A stretch of 64,000 bases of DNA from Cannabis sativa (lineage: Eukaryota > Streptophyta > Magnoliopsida > Rosales > Cannabaceae). The DNA is taken from assembly GCF_029168945.1 (NCBI RefSeq), contig NC_083605.1:75596969-75660968 (forward strand), given 5' to 3'. The translations under genes and the position numbers were made by a program. The notes below the pieces were generated by a model, which saw nothing but the letters and a program-made list of their open reading frames with translations, had not been told where the DNA came from and did not search any database. Positions 51,661 through 63,107 of the stretch are shown here, piece after piece; position 1 is the first letter of the stretch, and every line of letters starts with the position of its first letter.

Positions 51661-52512
51661 TACTTCAATTTATAATTTTAGTTGAAAGTAAGCACTAAAT
51701 GATATGATCAAACATATAACTTGATAATAATTGTGTGGTAAATTATGGTACATATAGAATTATATTGGTGTAAAATTAAAGTGTCCTTTTGTATTATTGG
51801 AAAATATGACATATTGTTTTATTGGTATATTTTGATTTAAATGTCACATTGGTACAGTAAAAGAGCATATTACCAAATACTAAATTCTTCTTCTTTCAAA
51901 TAAAAAAAATACCAAATTCTTATTACAAACAAACAACTTCAGGTTATAATTTCAAAAAAAGCACACACAAAAAAAAAAAAAAGTTTGTGAGGAATTTTTA
52001 ACATTTTTTTTCAGATATTTAGATTTTATTTACATAAAATATGATTTTTTTATTGATTTTTTGTTATTTGTATATTATTTTTTTTTCATATGATTTTTTT
52101 GTTATTTTTTTGTATTTTTATAAAATACTGTAAAAATATAAAAAAAAAATTAAAAATATAAAGTATAAAAAATTATTAGTTTTCTACCACTATTATTTTT
52201 GTTTAATACCAAGTAATTAAAACATGTCATTTATGATATAATTCGATTATTTATTATATTTATATGCTTTGATGTATGAATACACTTACTTATTTTTTTT
52301 TATTTTGTATATGGAACAAATAATGGTCTTACTGAGTAACAGAAATTCTCATAAATTATATGCTAAAAACAAAAACAATATAAAATAAACAAACTACTAC
52401 ATTCATTTATGAATATTATTAATACAATTTTGAAGTAATCATACAAATAGAAAAATAATACCATATGTAATTATAGTTATTGATTATATGTCTAGTACAT
52501 GTATTGATTTCT

Positions 52513-53247
52513 CTAAGCTATTTCAGATCGACACAAAGGACAAAATTTGCTTGTTTGTAGCCATTTAACAATACATTCTTCATGATACTTGTGTCCGCAA
52601 GGTAACTTAACAGCTTCATAACCAGCTAAAATACTCTCGAAACAAACCGAGCATGAAACTACTTCACCATTCTTAATGTGATCTTTCTTCAATCTCTCAA
52701 TCGATTGCTTACTTGCTGCTACGAAATTAATAGGAATGATGTCCATATCATAAACTTCATCACTGTATTCATCTTCATCTTCTTCTTCTTCTTCTTCATA
52801 ATCACCTTCATCGTCATTATGTTGTTGAACAGGTAGTTCATCAACAAAAACATCAACATCCACTCTCACACTCAAAACACGATGTTCGTCACTCCACATC
52901 TTCCGACCATAATCAATAATTTTATCACTTAAAAAAAACATGGAAGAAGGAAGGTTAACTCCTGCAAGCGAGTTTTCTAACATATCTTTAGCTGTGTAGT
53001 TATTCATCAACATGTCGTGTAAAAGCACCACAACATTTGTAAAAGTAGTAGAAGCTTCTTCATTGTTGTCGAATAGAAGAGTAGATTCATTGTATTGATC
53101 TTGATCATCTTGCATAGTAGATACCGAAGGCCGAGTGAAATTTGCAAATAAGTGAATTACAAATATAGGATTGATACTTTCAACTCTAGTAGGATTATAT
53201 GGGAGTATAGTGTAATAAGGATCACCAATAATTTGAGGAGAAGCCAT
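52513..53247 (-). CDS. RING-H2 finger protein, copy 1 (putative E3 ubiquitin ligase)
   Basis: Intronless, 244 aa. The RING-H2 domain is at residues 199-239 near the C-terminus, with all eight zinc ligands: C199, C202, C217, H219, H222, C225, C236 and C239 (C3H2C3 order). WLQTSKFCPLC carries the Trp typical of E2-binding RING-H2 domains. An acidic run (EEEEEEDEDE, about 150-160) precedes it. The N-terminal 140 residues match no domain I recognise, and there is no membrane segment or signal peptide. Family knowledge: such proteins transfer ubiquitin from E2 to a substrate; the substrate here is unknown. It is almost identical to copy 3 (62373-63107) and clearly related to copy 2. Start: only in-frame Met at the head, in a good context (ATGGCT). 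Confidence 0.88.
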   Translation of the reverse strand: MASPQIIGDPYYTILPYNPTRVESINPIFVIHLFANFTRPSVSTMQDDQDQYNESTLLFDNNEEASTTFTNVVVLLHDMLMNNYTAKDMLENSLAGVNLPSSMFFLSDKIIDYGRKMWSDEHRVLSVRVDVDVFVDELPVQQHNDDEGDYEEEEEEDEDEYSDEVYDMDIIPINFVAASKQSIERLKKDHIKNGEVVSCSVCFESILAGYEAVKLPCGHKYHEECIVKWLQTSKFCPLCRSEIA

Positions 53248-53391
53248 AGTGAGTTGAAAAAGAAATTAAGAAAGAAAAAGAGTAAAATAGGAACTAATTA
53301 GAAGGATCGTGTAAAATAGGAAACTAAGGAATTAATAGTTTAGATTTTGATTTTGATTTTGATTTGGAATGAATTAATTAGGGTTGGTTTA

Positions 53392-53400
53392 TTTATATAG
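53392..53400 (-). promoter_or_regulatory. Probable TATA box of RING copy 1
   Basis: CTATATAAA on the minus strand, about 145 bases upstream of the ATG. The same motif stands at the same distance before copy 3. Confidence 0.45.
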
Positions 53401-53767
53401 ATAAACAAAGTCGGTCTAATATAGATAAGTAATGCTTGTGAAAGTTTAAAATTTGAATATAGTCGGTTTGTCTAATAATAATAATAATAGTAATAGTAAT
53501 AATAATATCTATATTCCAGTTTACCTCATTTAAACAATTAAAATATAGTTATTTTAATTTTTGAATTATTATTCTTATAAAAAACTACTATTAATCTTAA
53601 TTTTTTTAATCATTTATATATTTACTTTAGCTACCTATTTTTAATCATTTATATAATTACGGTAAGTTATATCATTTTTATTTTTAATTTTATATATATA
53701 TTTTTTTTTAAACTTGGGTTACGATTTGAGTTGATGCATGGGTTATAATGTAGATTACGAATTTTTT

Positions 53768-54198
53768 CTAAACCGCGCGGTGCGGTGCGGTTTGCGGTTT
53801 TGAATTGTTAATATGCGGTTCAAACCGCACCACACCGTACATTATAAAAATACTAATTTTTATATTTATTTAGGTCCAATATGTGAATGTCCAACCCAAA
53901 GTCTACTAATTATTGTATTGTTGAAACTTAATTTTGTTTTTTTCATTTTTATTTTCAAGACTTATGATATTTTTGACGAGTGTTGCTCAAATTTTGTTGT
54001 ATTTGTGATAATTTAATCATTTGGTGATAGTTCAAACCGCAAAAATCGCATCACACCTTTGCGGTGCGGTTTCTGCAATTTTTTAGTTTCGCGATGCGGG
54101 TGCAGTTTGGGAAATTAGAAAAACCGCACGTACTGATTGGTTTGAAAAAATAGTCAAAAAACACACCACCCGTACTGCAAACACCCAACACCCCTAAT
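53768..54198. mobile_element. GCGGTTT-rich hAT-like element remnant
   Basis: GC-rich words AAACCGCACC, GCGGTGCGG and palindromic TGCGGTTCAAACCGCA are scattered through an AT-rich background. The right end, read on the minus strand, starts TTAGGGGTGTTGGGTGTTTG, a typical hAT-type terminus. The left border and target duplication are unclear. Similar sequence appears at 63925-64000. Confidence 0.55.
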
Positions 54199-54547
54199 AA
54201 ATGAACAAATCCCTTAAATTTATAATCATATATATATACTTCTTGTTTTTATATAATGGAAAGTGATAATTCATTAGAATAACCAATGTCAGTTATTACA
54301 AAAGACTAGACAGTAGGAGGGACCGTGCTACCAAAAAAAAATACAATCTGACTATACATAAAATTAGAATATATTTTACTACATAATAATGAAACTAATC
54401 TATTCATCTGCTTATTTTGCAAAAAAAAAAAAAAAATCTATTGATCTGCTTTACTTGATTTAATCGTCTATCAAATTAAGTGACAATAAATATAATATAT
54501 CATTATTATTTTGTAGTTATTTTAATTATATTACCATACTAATTTTA

Positions 54548-55002
54548 TTTTAAATAGATTAGTTGTACCACACTTGTAAGAAATTCGAGTTCGCAGGAAT
54601 TTTATGTGCGCATGCTTTGAAAGTTCTTTCTACAAATAATATTTCAAATATACATGATCGTTATGTATTAAAAAGGTGGACAAAGCAATCTCATTGAAAA
54701 ATACAAGTTCTGAGGATCCTAAGATTAGAATGGGATTGCGCTATAAGGATTTGTGTAAAATGCAGACACAAGTATCAACAAAGTCAGCAGAATATGAAGA
54801 AACATATGTAATTGCCTTAGATGGTTATAACAAAATTTTGGAAGATGTGGATGAATTCATAAGACAAAAGGAAGCCAATAAAATTTTTGGCTCTAGCAAC
54901 TTGCATGATAAATCGTTGCCCGCTGGGATTACTATCAATAAAGGTGAAAATAACATTAAAGGAGTCAAACTTAAGGTAATTGTGGAAAATACATCTTGTT
55001 AA
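54548..55002 (+). pseudogene. FAR1/FRS (MULE-derived) gene fragment with frameshift
   Basis: The first part reads TCKKFEFAGILCAHALKVL, the SWIM zinc-finger region of FAR1-related sequence proteins, then RYVLKRWTK. The frame shifts by one base near 54682. In the new frame it continues ISLKNTSSEDPKIRMGLRYK, DLCKMQTQVSTKSAEYEETY and so on to a stop at 55002. FRS proteins are transcription factors domesticated from MULE transposases, so this could be a broken FRS gene or a transposase remnant. All upstream domains are absent. Not functional. Confidence 0.75.
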
Positions 55003-55117
55003 TACTATTTTTTTTCTTTCAAAGATAAACAAAAAAAATTTAAATATTGGTTAAATATCACATTTTTTTTAGAAAATATAGCTTCAGAAAATACAACCAA
55101 AAATTAAAAAGTATCTA

Positions 55118-55441
55118 AGTGCATGTTTGGCATCATAACTAAAAAACTCTTTTTTGTTTTTAAAAACAGAAAATTGTTTTTAAAAACAATTTGACTTGTT
55201 TGACCTTGTTTTTTAAAAACAGTTTTCAGAAAACAAAGTTACAAAAAACAAGAATTTTGAAAACAACAAAATGTTGTTAATAGTAATAAAAACCAATTCA
55301 CTTTTGGTCAATATTGTTTTTAAAAATCACTAACCAAACGTGACTTGTGTTTTAAAAACTTCAAAAACTATTTTTTGTTCTCATTTCTAAAAACAATTTT
55401 TTAAAACAAAAAACAGAAAACAATACCAAACATACTCTAAG
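55118..55441. mobile_element. Foldback MITE (ATGTTTGG ends)
   Basis: The left end AAGTGCATGTTTGGCATCA and right end ATACCAAACATACTCTAAG are inverse in their ATGTTTGG/CCAAACAT cores. The inside is built from AAAAACAGAAAAC and its complement in both orientations. The similar segment at 2980-3460 ends GTGTTACCAAACGATACC. No clean target duplication was identified. Confidence 0.6.
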
Positions 55442-55494
55442 AGGCTCAGCTTGGAATAGATTGATATATGTACTTCAACTTATGAATTGAAAAA

Positions 55495-55920
55495 TTTTAT
55501 TTACACCCCAAAAATTTCTAATTACACCCCATTTTAATAATTTTTATTTTATATAAAATTTATATTTTTAATTGTACTAACTATTTTTAATTTTTTTCTT
55601 TCAATTTATATTCTTAAAAAATATACCTATTAAACAAAATTAAATTATATTTTAAAAATTATGACAAAAAAATTTAAATAAAAAATTATATGAAATTTTT
55701 TCAGAAAAAAATAAAAAAAAAAATATATATACATGAGTTAGAAAAAATTATGAAAATGAAATCAAAATAAGTATTAAAATTAACATAAAATAATATGAGA
55801 AATTTTTTTAAAAAAAGTATTAAGAGTAATTTTTAAAAATTATTTAAGTTTATATATTTTTTAATAATGGGGTGTATTTATAATTTTATGGGGTGCAAAT
55901 ATAACTCCCCAATAATTTTA
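55495..55920 (+). repeat. AT-rich module shared with 61215-61510
   Basis: Shares TTTATTTACACCCCAAAAAT-like and ATACATGAGTTAGAAAAAAT blocks in the same order with 61215-61510, next to RING copy 3. It suggests that the RING duplication history involved more sequence than the 2.1-kb block. Confidence 0.6.
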
Positions 55921-56173
55921 GTTGAAAATTTTAAATCCTTCTATTATAATAGAAGAATTGGTACTCTGACTCTCTATTTTGATTTGTTCAAAATTACAAA
56001 ATTACTATCTGAAAATATTATGAAAATACTTTAGTAATTTTAAAAATAAATAGTGATCTATTATTTTTTAGTTCTATCATTGAACTTTTTTACTGAACAA
56101 TTAAGAAGGATTACTATATTTTTTTTCTCACTCCTTTATATTATTCATCTTTTCATAACTATCAGTCCTCTCT

Positions 56174-56363
56174 TGTTTAGCAATGGTGTCTACTCTTTTT
56201 AGAAATCTTCTTTTTGTGATGATTTAGGATCAGTATTGGATGATATTTATAGTTTACTATTTAATTTTTCTGGAGCGTCCCTAATTCATGTTCGTCGCTC
56301 GGTCAATATGACTGCATATGAATTGGTTGTGCATGCACTCAAAGTGGATGGTAAGCTTAAAAA
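56174..56363 (+). mobile_element. 5'-truncated LINE, RNase H end, with 17-bp target duplication
   Basis: A 190-base insertion between perfect copies of AACTATCAGTCCTCTCT (56157-56173 and 56364-56380), ending in an A-run. Translation gives the last part of a plant LINE RNase H domain (LDDIYSLLFNFSGASLIHV, then RRSVNMTAYELVVHALKVD). Confidence 0.88.
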
Positions 56364-57696
56364 AACTATCAGTCCTCTCTATTCTCCTTCCATCCTACCA
56401 AACATATCGTAAATACATAATCAAACATATATTTTGATAATAATTATGGTAGATTATGTACTAAATTAGTAAATTGTAGCTATATTGTGCATATAGAATT
56501 ATAAAAGTGTCCCACATTATAAAATTTGACATTGTTATTGGTGTATTTAATTATCTTTCATCATATATTTTGATTTAATAACATAATAAAAAAACCATAT
56601 TAGTGTACGTAGTAGTGAGCATCTAATATGATTATTCTAAAATTGTAAAATAACAAAGCAGAACAATTAAAACAACAATGGAACAACTAAAAAATAATCG
56701 TAGAACAACCGTGAAAACTTAACACAGTACACAGTATTTTTGAAAAAAAATTCTACCCTAAAGTTAAAATTAAAAAAGTTGAAAATGTCAGTATGTAATG
56801 AAAAATTCCATTTTTTTAATCCTTTTCTATAATTAACTATTATTAGTTTTTGGGTTTGAGTTGGATAAATGGGCCTAACTAGTATACCAACATATTTGAC
56901 ACAAAATTATTACTTTTCTACCTCTATTATATTTTTTTATTAAGTCTACCATTATTACTAAGAGTACTCACATCAATTTCTTCAACATAAACATAATTTT
57001 ATATGTAAAAATTCAGCTAAAAATTGTCAATTGGCTTATACATCAAATGAGCTACTCTAAAATTATTTTAAATAATTGTTTCTTTAAATATAAATATAGC
57101 TACAACTATTCATTGAGCTATATTTATTTTATTATTATTTCTCTCTCACTCCTCTCTCATACCATCTCTTTATTTATTTTATTGATTTTTCTCTATAATT
57201 TTATATAAATGTATATTAAAAAATAATAATATTTAAATGATATGGAGATAAAAATAGAGATTCTGATATATGATGTAATGTAAAAATTTGAGGTAAAATA
57301 AAAAAAATTAAATTTTAATAATGTATTATAAAGGATAGAATAGAGAAACTATTGAGAGTCTTCTAAATAATTAAACCATCTCATTTATGATATAATTATA
57401 TTATTTATGATATTTATATGCTTTGATGCATTAATACACTTTATTATTTTTTAATTCTGTACATGGAACAAATAATGTTCTTACTGATATTTTAAGTATA
57501 ACCATGCCATTGTTGACTAATAGAAATTATCATAAATTGTATGCTAAAAACAAAAATAATTTAAGATAAACAAACTACTTGATTGATTTATAAATATTAT
57601 TAATACAATTTTGAAGTAATCACACAAATATAAAAATAATACCATTAATATGAAACTATAGTCACTGATTATGTCTATTACATGTATTAATTTCCT

Positions 57697-58395
57697 TTAA
57701 GCTACTTCAAATCGACACAAAGGACAAAATTTACTTGTTTGTAGCCATTTGACTATACATTCTTCATGATACTTGTGTTTGCAAGGTAATTTGGTAGCTT
57801 CATAACCAGCTAAAATATTCTCGAAACATACCGAGCATGAAACTACTTCACCATCCTTAATACGATCTTTCTCCAATCTCTCAATCGATTGCTTACTTGC
57901 TGCCACGAAATTGATAGGAATACTTTCCATATCATCCATGTCATCAATGTATACATCGTCATATTCTTCTTCATAATCATCTTCATCGTCACTACTATGC
58001 TGTTGAACAGGTAATTCATCGACAAAAACATTAATATCCACTGCCACACTCAAAACAAGATGTTCATCACTCCACATTTTTTGACCATAACTAATAATTT
58101 CATCACTTAAAAAAAACGCAGAAGAAGGAAGGTTAACTTTCGCAAGCGAGTCTTCTAAAATTTCTTTAGCACCGGTGTTGTTATTTATCAACATGTCGTA
58201 TGAAAGCACCGTGGTATATGTACAAGTAGTAGAAGTTTCTTCATTATTTTCACCTTGCATAGTATACAACGAAGACCACAGAGTAAAATTTGCAAATAAG
58301 TGAATTACAAATATAGGGTTGATACCTTGAATTCTAATAGGATTGTATGGGAGTATAGTGTAACAAGGATTGCTAATAATTTGAGAAGAAGCCAT
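57697..58395 (-). CDS. RING-H2 finger protein, copy 2 (putative E3 ubiquitin ligase)
   Basis: Intronless, 232 aa, the divergent member of the three-gene cluster. RING-H2 ligands are complete at about 187-227 (CSVC, LPCKHKYHEEC, CPLC); the Gly before the first His in copies 1 and 3 is Lys here. The N-terminus lacks the stretch with repeated Asp/Gln that copies 1 and 3 carry after TMQ, and the acidic run is shorter (DDEDDYEEEYDD). Flanks from about 56410 to 58560 resemble those of the other two copies but with many changes, so it is an older duplicate. No break is seen. Function beyond ubiquitin ligation cannot be stated. Confidence 0.87.
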   Translation of the reverse strand: MASSQIISNPCYTILPYNPIRIQGINPIFVIHLFANFTLWSSLYTMQGENNEETSTTCTYTTVLSYDMLINNNTGAKEILEDSLAKVNLPSSAFFLSDEIISYGQKMWSDEHLVLSVAVDINVFVDELPVQQHSSDDEDDYEEEYDDVYIDDMDDMESIPINFVAASKQSIERLEKDRIKDGEVVSCSVCFENILAGYEATKLPCKHKYHEECIVKWLQTSKFCPLCRFEVA

Positions 58396-58546
58396 AGTGA
58401 ATTGAAAAAGAGATTAAGAAAGAAAAGAATAAAAATTATGAACGATTAGAAACTAAGAAGGATGAAATTGATTTTCAAATAGGAAACTAAGGAATTAATA
58501 GTTTAGATTTTAATTTTGATTAGGAAGGAATTAATTAGGGTTGGTT

Positions 58547-58555
58547 TATTTATAG
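58547..58555 (-). promoter_or_regulatory. Probable TATA box of RING copy 2
   Basis: CTATAAATA on the minus strand, about 152 bases upstream of the ATG, aligned with the TATA motifs of the other two copies. Confidence 0.4.
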
Positions 58556-60248
58556 TTTATGAAAGTTTAAATTTTTGTATAAGGGTCACGAGAAGTAAAT
58601 ACCAAATGTTGAAGAAGGATTGTATATATATATACTAATTCCATTAGTCCTAATTCTATTAGTATTATGAAATAATAATAAAAAAAAAGAATAAAAAGAT
58701 TTATTTTTAAAAACTCCATAACAATATAACAGTGCAACCAATTAATTATGTTTAAGAAAACACATTTTCAAATATTAAATACAGATTTTTTAAGTTATTT
58801 ATCGAACAAATAAATATCATTTAAAGAAACTTTTTCAGAAAAAAAAAAACACGTTTATATTTTGCGATTGAATTGATGGGCCGTGACTAATGGGCTTGGG
58901 AGTTAAGTCAAGCTTCTACTTCTAGCTCTAGAAATAATAAGGGATTTTTTCAATAATATACTTAAAATACAAATTAATTTCAAAAATACCTTAACAAATC
59001 TCATTTACAATAATACCTTGCCACGTCTTCAAAAAATACCTTAATTTGAAATTAATATGCCTGAAACGAAATTAATCTCAAATTCTACTTTTTATTTTTA
59101 ATTGACCTCCGTTTTCAAAAGTAACTATTTGGTTACTTAGTTATAATGTTGATAAGAAACTAATTAGTTAATTTTACATAAAAAAAAAACTTCATTTTTA
59201 TATCATATAATTTGAGATACAATTTGGTTACCTCCAAACTTTATTTGTAAACATCTTAATAATCAATTAATTATTTTTAAATTATATTATTGTATCTTAT
59301 TATTTAAAATATATTTTGGTAATCTTAAAATTTATTGAAACTAATGAGTTGTTATGTAATATAATAAGCTACCACTTTTATATACCAATTATTTTGTATA
59401 CCTTTTTGATACTTTAAAATTTATGTGTTTATTTTTAAATCATATTAAATTATTCAATTATTTTAAACTTTTACGTTACTTTTTATTTTTCTTTTGTAAC
59501 AACAAGTTTATTTAATAAACTAATAAATTATAATAATAAAAAAAAAGCTCACATAATTTATTAGTAAAATTAGTAAACATTTAAATTATTAATTGCTTAT
59601 TTTAAAATTACACTTTTAGTTACCTTTTAAGTTTATTGTAGAAACTAGTTAGTTTTCATATATAGAATATAAGAAGTAAGCACAAATATGAAATAGTTTT
59701 ATTTAGTATATTTCATAGTTTGAATATTATTGGTAAACTAAATATAAAAAAAAAAAACAAAATTGAAAAAAAAAAAACTAAAGAAACCAAAATGTTACCT
59801 TTGATTTCGGCTAGAAAAAAAAATATTTGTGTCTCACATATCAAAATGATTATCTTAAAGTGTAGATTACAATATGTAATTTTTGAGATCAAATAATTAT
59901 TAGTGTAGCCAAAAAAAATAAATAAATTAAATATAAAAAAAAAAAAGAAGAAAGAGAAAATATTTTAAATCTAAATATTTATTAAATATATGTACTGTAA
60001 AAAAAATATTAGGTGTAGAAGACATGATAATTGATACAAACATTGAGATATATTGTACAAAAAAAAAATAAAGAATGTACATCACAAGGATAACCAAGAA
60101 AAGAATTTATGAACTAAAAACAAAACCAATATTAATGAAAACGTTACAAATATAATAGTAACTTTGATTATTTTAAAAGTCACGTTATTTATGTAATTGA
60201 GATGTATTTTAAGGCTCTAGATGTAAATTTCTCAAATAATAATAAGGT
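58556..60248. other. Intergenic, no gene seen
   Basis: AT-rich with several A-runs. No coding frame or recognisable element, apart from short AT-rich repeats. Confidence 0.5.
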
Positions 60249-60264
60249 AAAACGGTGCCGTTTT
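60249..60264. promoter_or_regulatory. Palindrome AAAACGG-TG-CCGTTTT upstream of tRNA-Val
   Basis: Same AACGGTGCCGTT core as in the two palindromes upstream of the ARF gene. It lies 62 bases before the tRNA gene. Confidence 0.4.
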
Positions 60265-60326
60265 TGGGATGAATCATTTCATTAATAGTAATCTTATATA
60301 TATATAAGTACCATTAAAACATACGT

Positions 60327-60400
60327 GGTGTCGTGGTGTAGTTGGTTATCACGTCAGTCTAACACACTGAAGGTCTCCGGTTCGAACCCGGGCGACGCCA
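60327..60400 (+). tRNA. tRNA-Val(AAC): tRNA-Val (anticodon AAC)
   Basis: 74 bases fold into a full cloverleaf. The acceptor stem GGTGTCG pairs with CGACGCC (one T-G pair), and the anticodon stem TCAGT/ACTGA encloses CTAACAC with AAC at the anticodon position. The T arm contains GGTTCGAACC. The A box (TGGTGTAGTTGG) and B box are intact, and a short T-run follows for Pol III termination. No intron. It looks functional and decodes valine GUU codons (GUC too after A34 modification). Confidence 0.96.
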
Positions 60401-60483
60401 TTGATTTGTTTATAATGTTTTAACATTTTGTCGTAGTGTACTTATTTTTTTTTTTTTTATTTTGTTGTAATCATATTTTTAAG

Positions 60484-60855
60484 GGGTAAATACCATTTTG
60501 GACCCTGTGCTTTGCAAAAGTTACAGATTGGACCTTGTGTTTTGTTAAATGACAAAATGGACCCTGTTTTTTCTAAAATAGTAAAAATAGGACCCTGAGC
60601 TTAATTTTTGACAACTTTTTTTTAATACAACCAACTTGAAGACAATGCTTAATACGAACAGATACAAAAAATGTAAACAGTTTTGTCATAGCACTTTTAG
60701 ATTGGATTATAATTAAACTTTATTTTGATAAAAAATCAATTTAGGGTCCTATTTGTACTATTTTAGAAAATACAGGGTCCATTTTGTCATTTAACAAAAC
60801 ACAGGGTCCAATTGGTAACTTTTGTGAAACAGAGGGTCCAAAATGGTATTTACCC
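60484..60855. mobile_element. MULE-type MITE with perfect 10-bp target duplication
   Basis: 372 bases, starting GGGTAAATACC and ending with its inverse; arms of about 115 bases pair almost perfectly. TATTTTTAAG flanks both ends (60474-60483 and 60856-60865). This is the best-preserved of the four family copies in the window and lies 84 bases downstream of the tRNA gene. Confidence 0.93.
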
Positions 60856-60865
60856 TATTTTTAAG

Positions 60866-61523
60866 TGCTCTAACATTCTAATTAATTAATAAATATGTGG
60901 TGATATATTATTAGATTCATATTAAATAATTTTTTTTATATAATTATATTTAAAAAATGTATATTTTTTAATATGTGATTCAATAATATATTACTACGTA
61001 TTTTTCAATTGATACTTAACGAGTTTAGTTAACATTTAAGGGTACGGTCATTGACGGTAACAAAAAAGAAAAATGAGATAATTTTACATTTTTAACAACT
61101 ACAAATGTTAACGAATTTTCACCGTAAATATCATTATATATTATAGAGAAAATTGCACCATATACCCTTTTTTGTTAACCCATTTCATTTTCACCTTTCT
61201 TTTCTATATAATTAATTTATGTGAAATTTTATTTACACCTCAAAAATTTATAAAGACACCCCATTTTAATAATTTTTAAATTTTTTCTTCCGATTCATAT
61301 TTTTAGAAGATATACCTATCAAACAAAATTAAATTATATTTTAAATATTTCGGCAAAAAAAAAAATTTAAAAAAAAATTATATGAAATTTTCTTAGAAAA
61401 AAAAATATATACATGAGTTAGAAAAAATTATAAAAATGAAATCAAAATAAGTATTGAAATTAACATAAAATAATGTGAAGAAAAAAATTTAAAAAAATAT
61501 TAAGAATACTTTTTAAAAAAGTG
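60866..61523. other. Spacer before the right duplicated block
   Basis: No gene. 61215-61510 repeats the AT-rich module of 55495-55920. Confidence 0.55.
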
Positions 61524-62372
61524 TACTTCAATTTATAATTTTAGTTGAAAGTTGGCACTAAATGATATGATCAAACATATAACTTGATAATAATTGTGTG
61601 GTAAATTATGGTACATATAGAATTATATTGGTGGAAAATTAAAGTGTCCTTTTGTATTATTGGAAAATATGACATATTGTTTTATTGGTATATTTTGATT
61701 TAAATGTCACATTGGTACAGTAAAGAGCATATTACCAAATACTAAATTCTTCTTCTTTCAAATAAAAAAATACCAAATTCTTATTACAAACAAACAACTT
61801 CAGGTTATAATTTCAAAAAAAGCACACACAAAAAAAAAAAAAAAAGTTTGTGAGGAATTTTTAACATTTTTTTTCAGATATTTAGATTTTATTTACATAA
61901 AATATGATTTTTTTTATTAATTTTTTGTTATTTGTATATTATTTTTTTTCATATGATTTTTTGTTATTTTTTTGTATCTTTATAAAATACTGTAAAAATA
62001 TAAAAAAAAATAAAAAATATAAAGTATAAAAAATTATTAGTTTTCTACCACTATTATTTTTGTTTAATACCAAGTAATTAAAACATGTCATTTATGATAT
62101 AATTCGATTATTTATTATATTTATATGCTTTGTTGTATGAATACACTTACTTATTTTTTTTATTTTGTATATGGAACAAATAATGTTCTTACTGTGTAAG
62201 AGAAATTCTCATAAATTATATGCTAAAAACAAAAACAATATAAAATAAACAAACTACTACATTCATTTATGAATATTATTAATACAATTTTGAAGTAATC
62301 ATACAAATATAAAAATAATACCATATGTAATTATAGTTATTGATTATATGTCTAGTACATGTATTGATTTCT

Positions 62373-63107
62373 TTAAGCTATTTCAGATCGACACAAAGGA
62401 CAAAATTTGCTTGTTTGTAGCCATTTAACAATACATTTTTCATGATACTTGTGTCCGCAAGGTAACTTAACAGCTTCATAACCAGCTAAAATACTCTCGA
62501 AACAAACCGAGCATGAAACTACTTCACCATTCTCAATGTGATCTGTCTTCAATCTCTCAATCGACTGCTTACTTGCTGCTACGAAATTAATAGGAATGAT
62601 GTCCATATCATAAACTTCATCACTGTATTCATCTTCATCTTCTTCTTCTTCTTCTTCATAATCACCTTCATCGTCATTATGTTGTTGAACAGGTAGTTCA
62701 TCAACAAAAACATCAATATCCACTCTCACACTCAAAACACGATGTTCGTCACTCCACATCTTTCGACCATAATCAATAATTTTATCACTTAGAAAAAACA
62801 TGGAAGAAGGAAGGTTAACTCCTGCAAGCGAGTTTTCTAACATATCTTTAGCTGTGTAGTTATTCATCAACATGTCGTGTAAAAGCACCACAACATTTGT
62901 AAAAGTAGTAGAAGCTTCTTCATTGTTGTCGAATAGAAGAGTAGATTCATTGTATTGATCTTGATCATCTTGCATAGTAGATACCGAAGGCCGAGTGAAA
63001 TTTGCAAATAAGTGAATTACAAATATAGGATTGATACTTTCAACTCTAGTAGGATTATATGGGAGTATAGTGTAATAAGGATCACCAATAATTTGAGGAG
63101 AAGCCAT
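62373..63107 (-). CDS. RING-H2 finger protein, copy 3 (putative E3 ubiquitin ligase)
   Basis: Intronless, 244 aa, almost identical to copy 1. I count four replacements: Val to Ile in the RVDVDVFV segment, Lys to Thr and Lys to Glu just before the RING domain (ERLKTDHIENGE), and Glu to Lys inside it (KYHEKC). All eight zinc ligands (C199 to C239) are kept, as is the acidic run. The Glu-to-Lys change in the RING loop might alter E2 contact, but this is inference. No frameshift or stop, so both recent copies appear intact. Confidence 0.88.
   Translation of the reverse strand: MASPQIIGDPYYTILPYNPTRVESINPIFVIHLFANFTRPSVSTMQDDQDQYNESTLLFDNNEEASTTFTNVVVLLHDMLMNNYTAKDMLENSLAGVNLPSSMFFLSDKIIDYGRKMWSDEHRVLSVRVDIDVFVDELPVQQHNDDEGDYEEEEEEDEDEYSDEVYDMDIIPINFVAASKQSIERLKTDHIENGEVVSCSVCFESILAGYEAVKLPCGHKYHEKCIVKWLQTSKFCPLCRSEIA

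Larger units (their letters stand above)
51661..53758. repeat. 2.1-kb duplicated block, left copy (with RING gene 1)
   Basis: Nearly identical to 61524-63621 over the full length, with equal total length (2,098 bases by my borders). Differences seen are single substitutions and homopolymer changes. Both copies end abruptly after GTAGATTAC. Confidence 0.9.
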
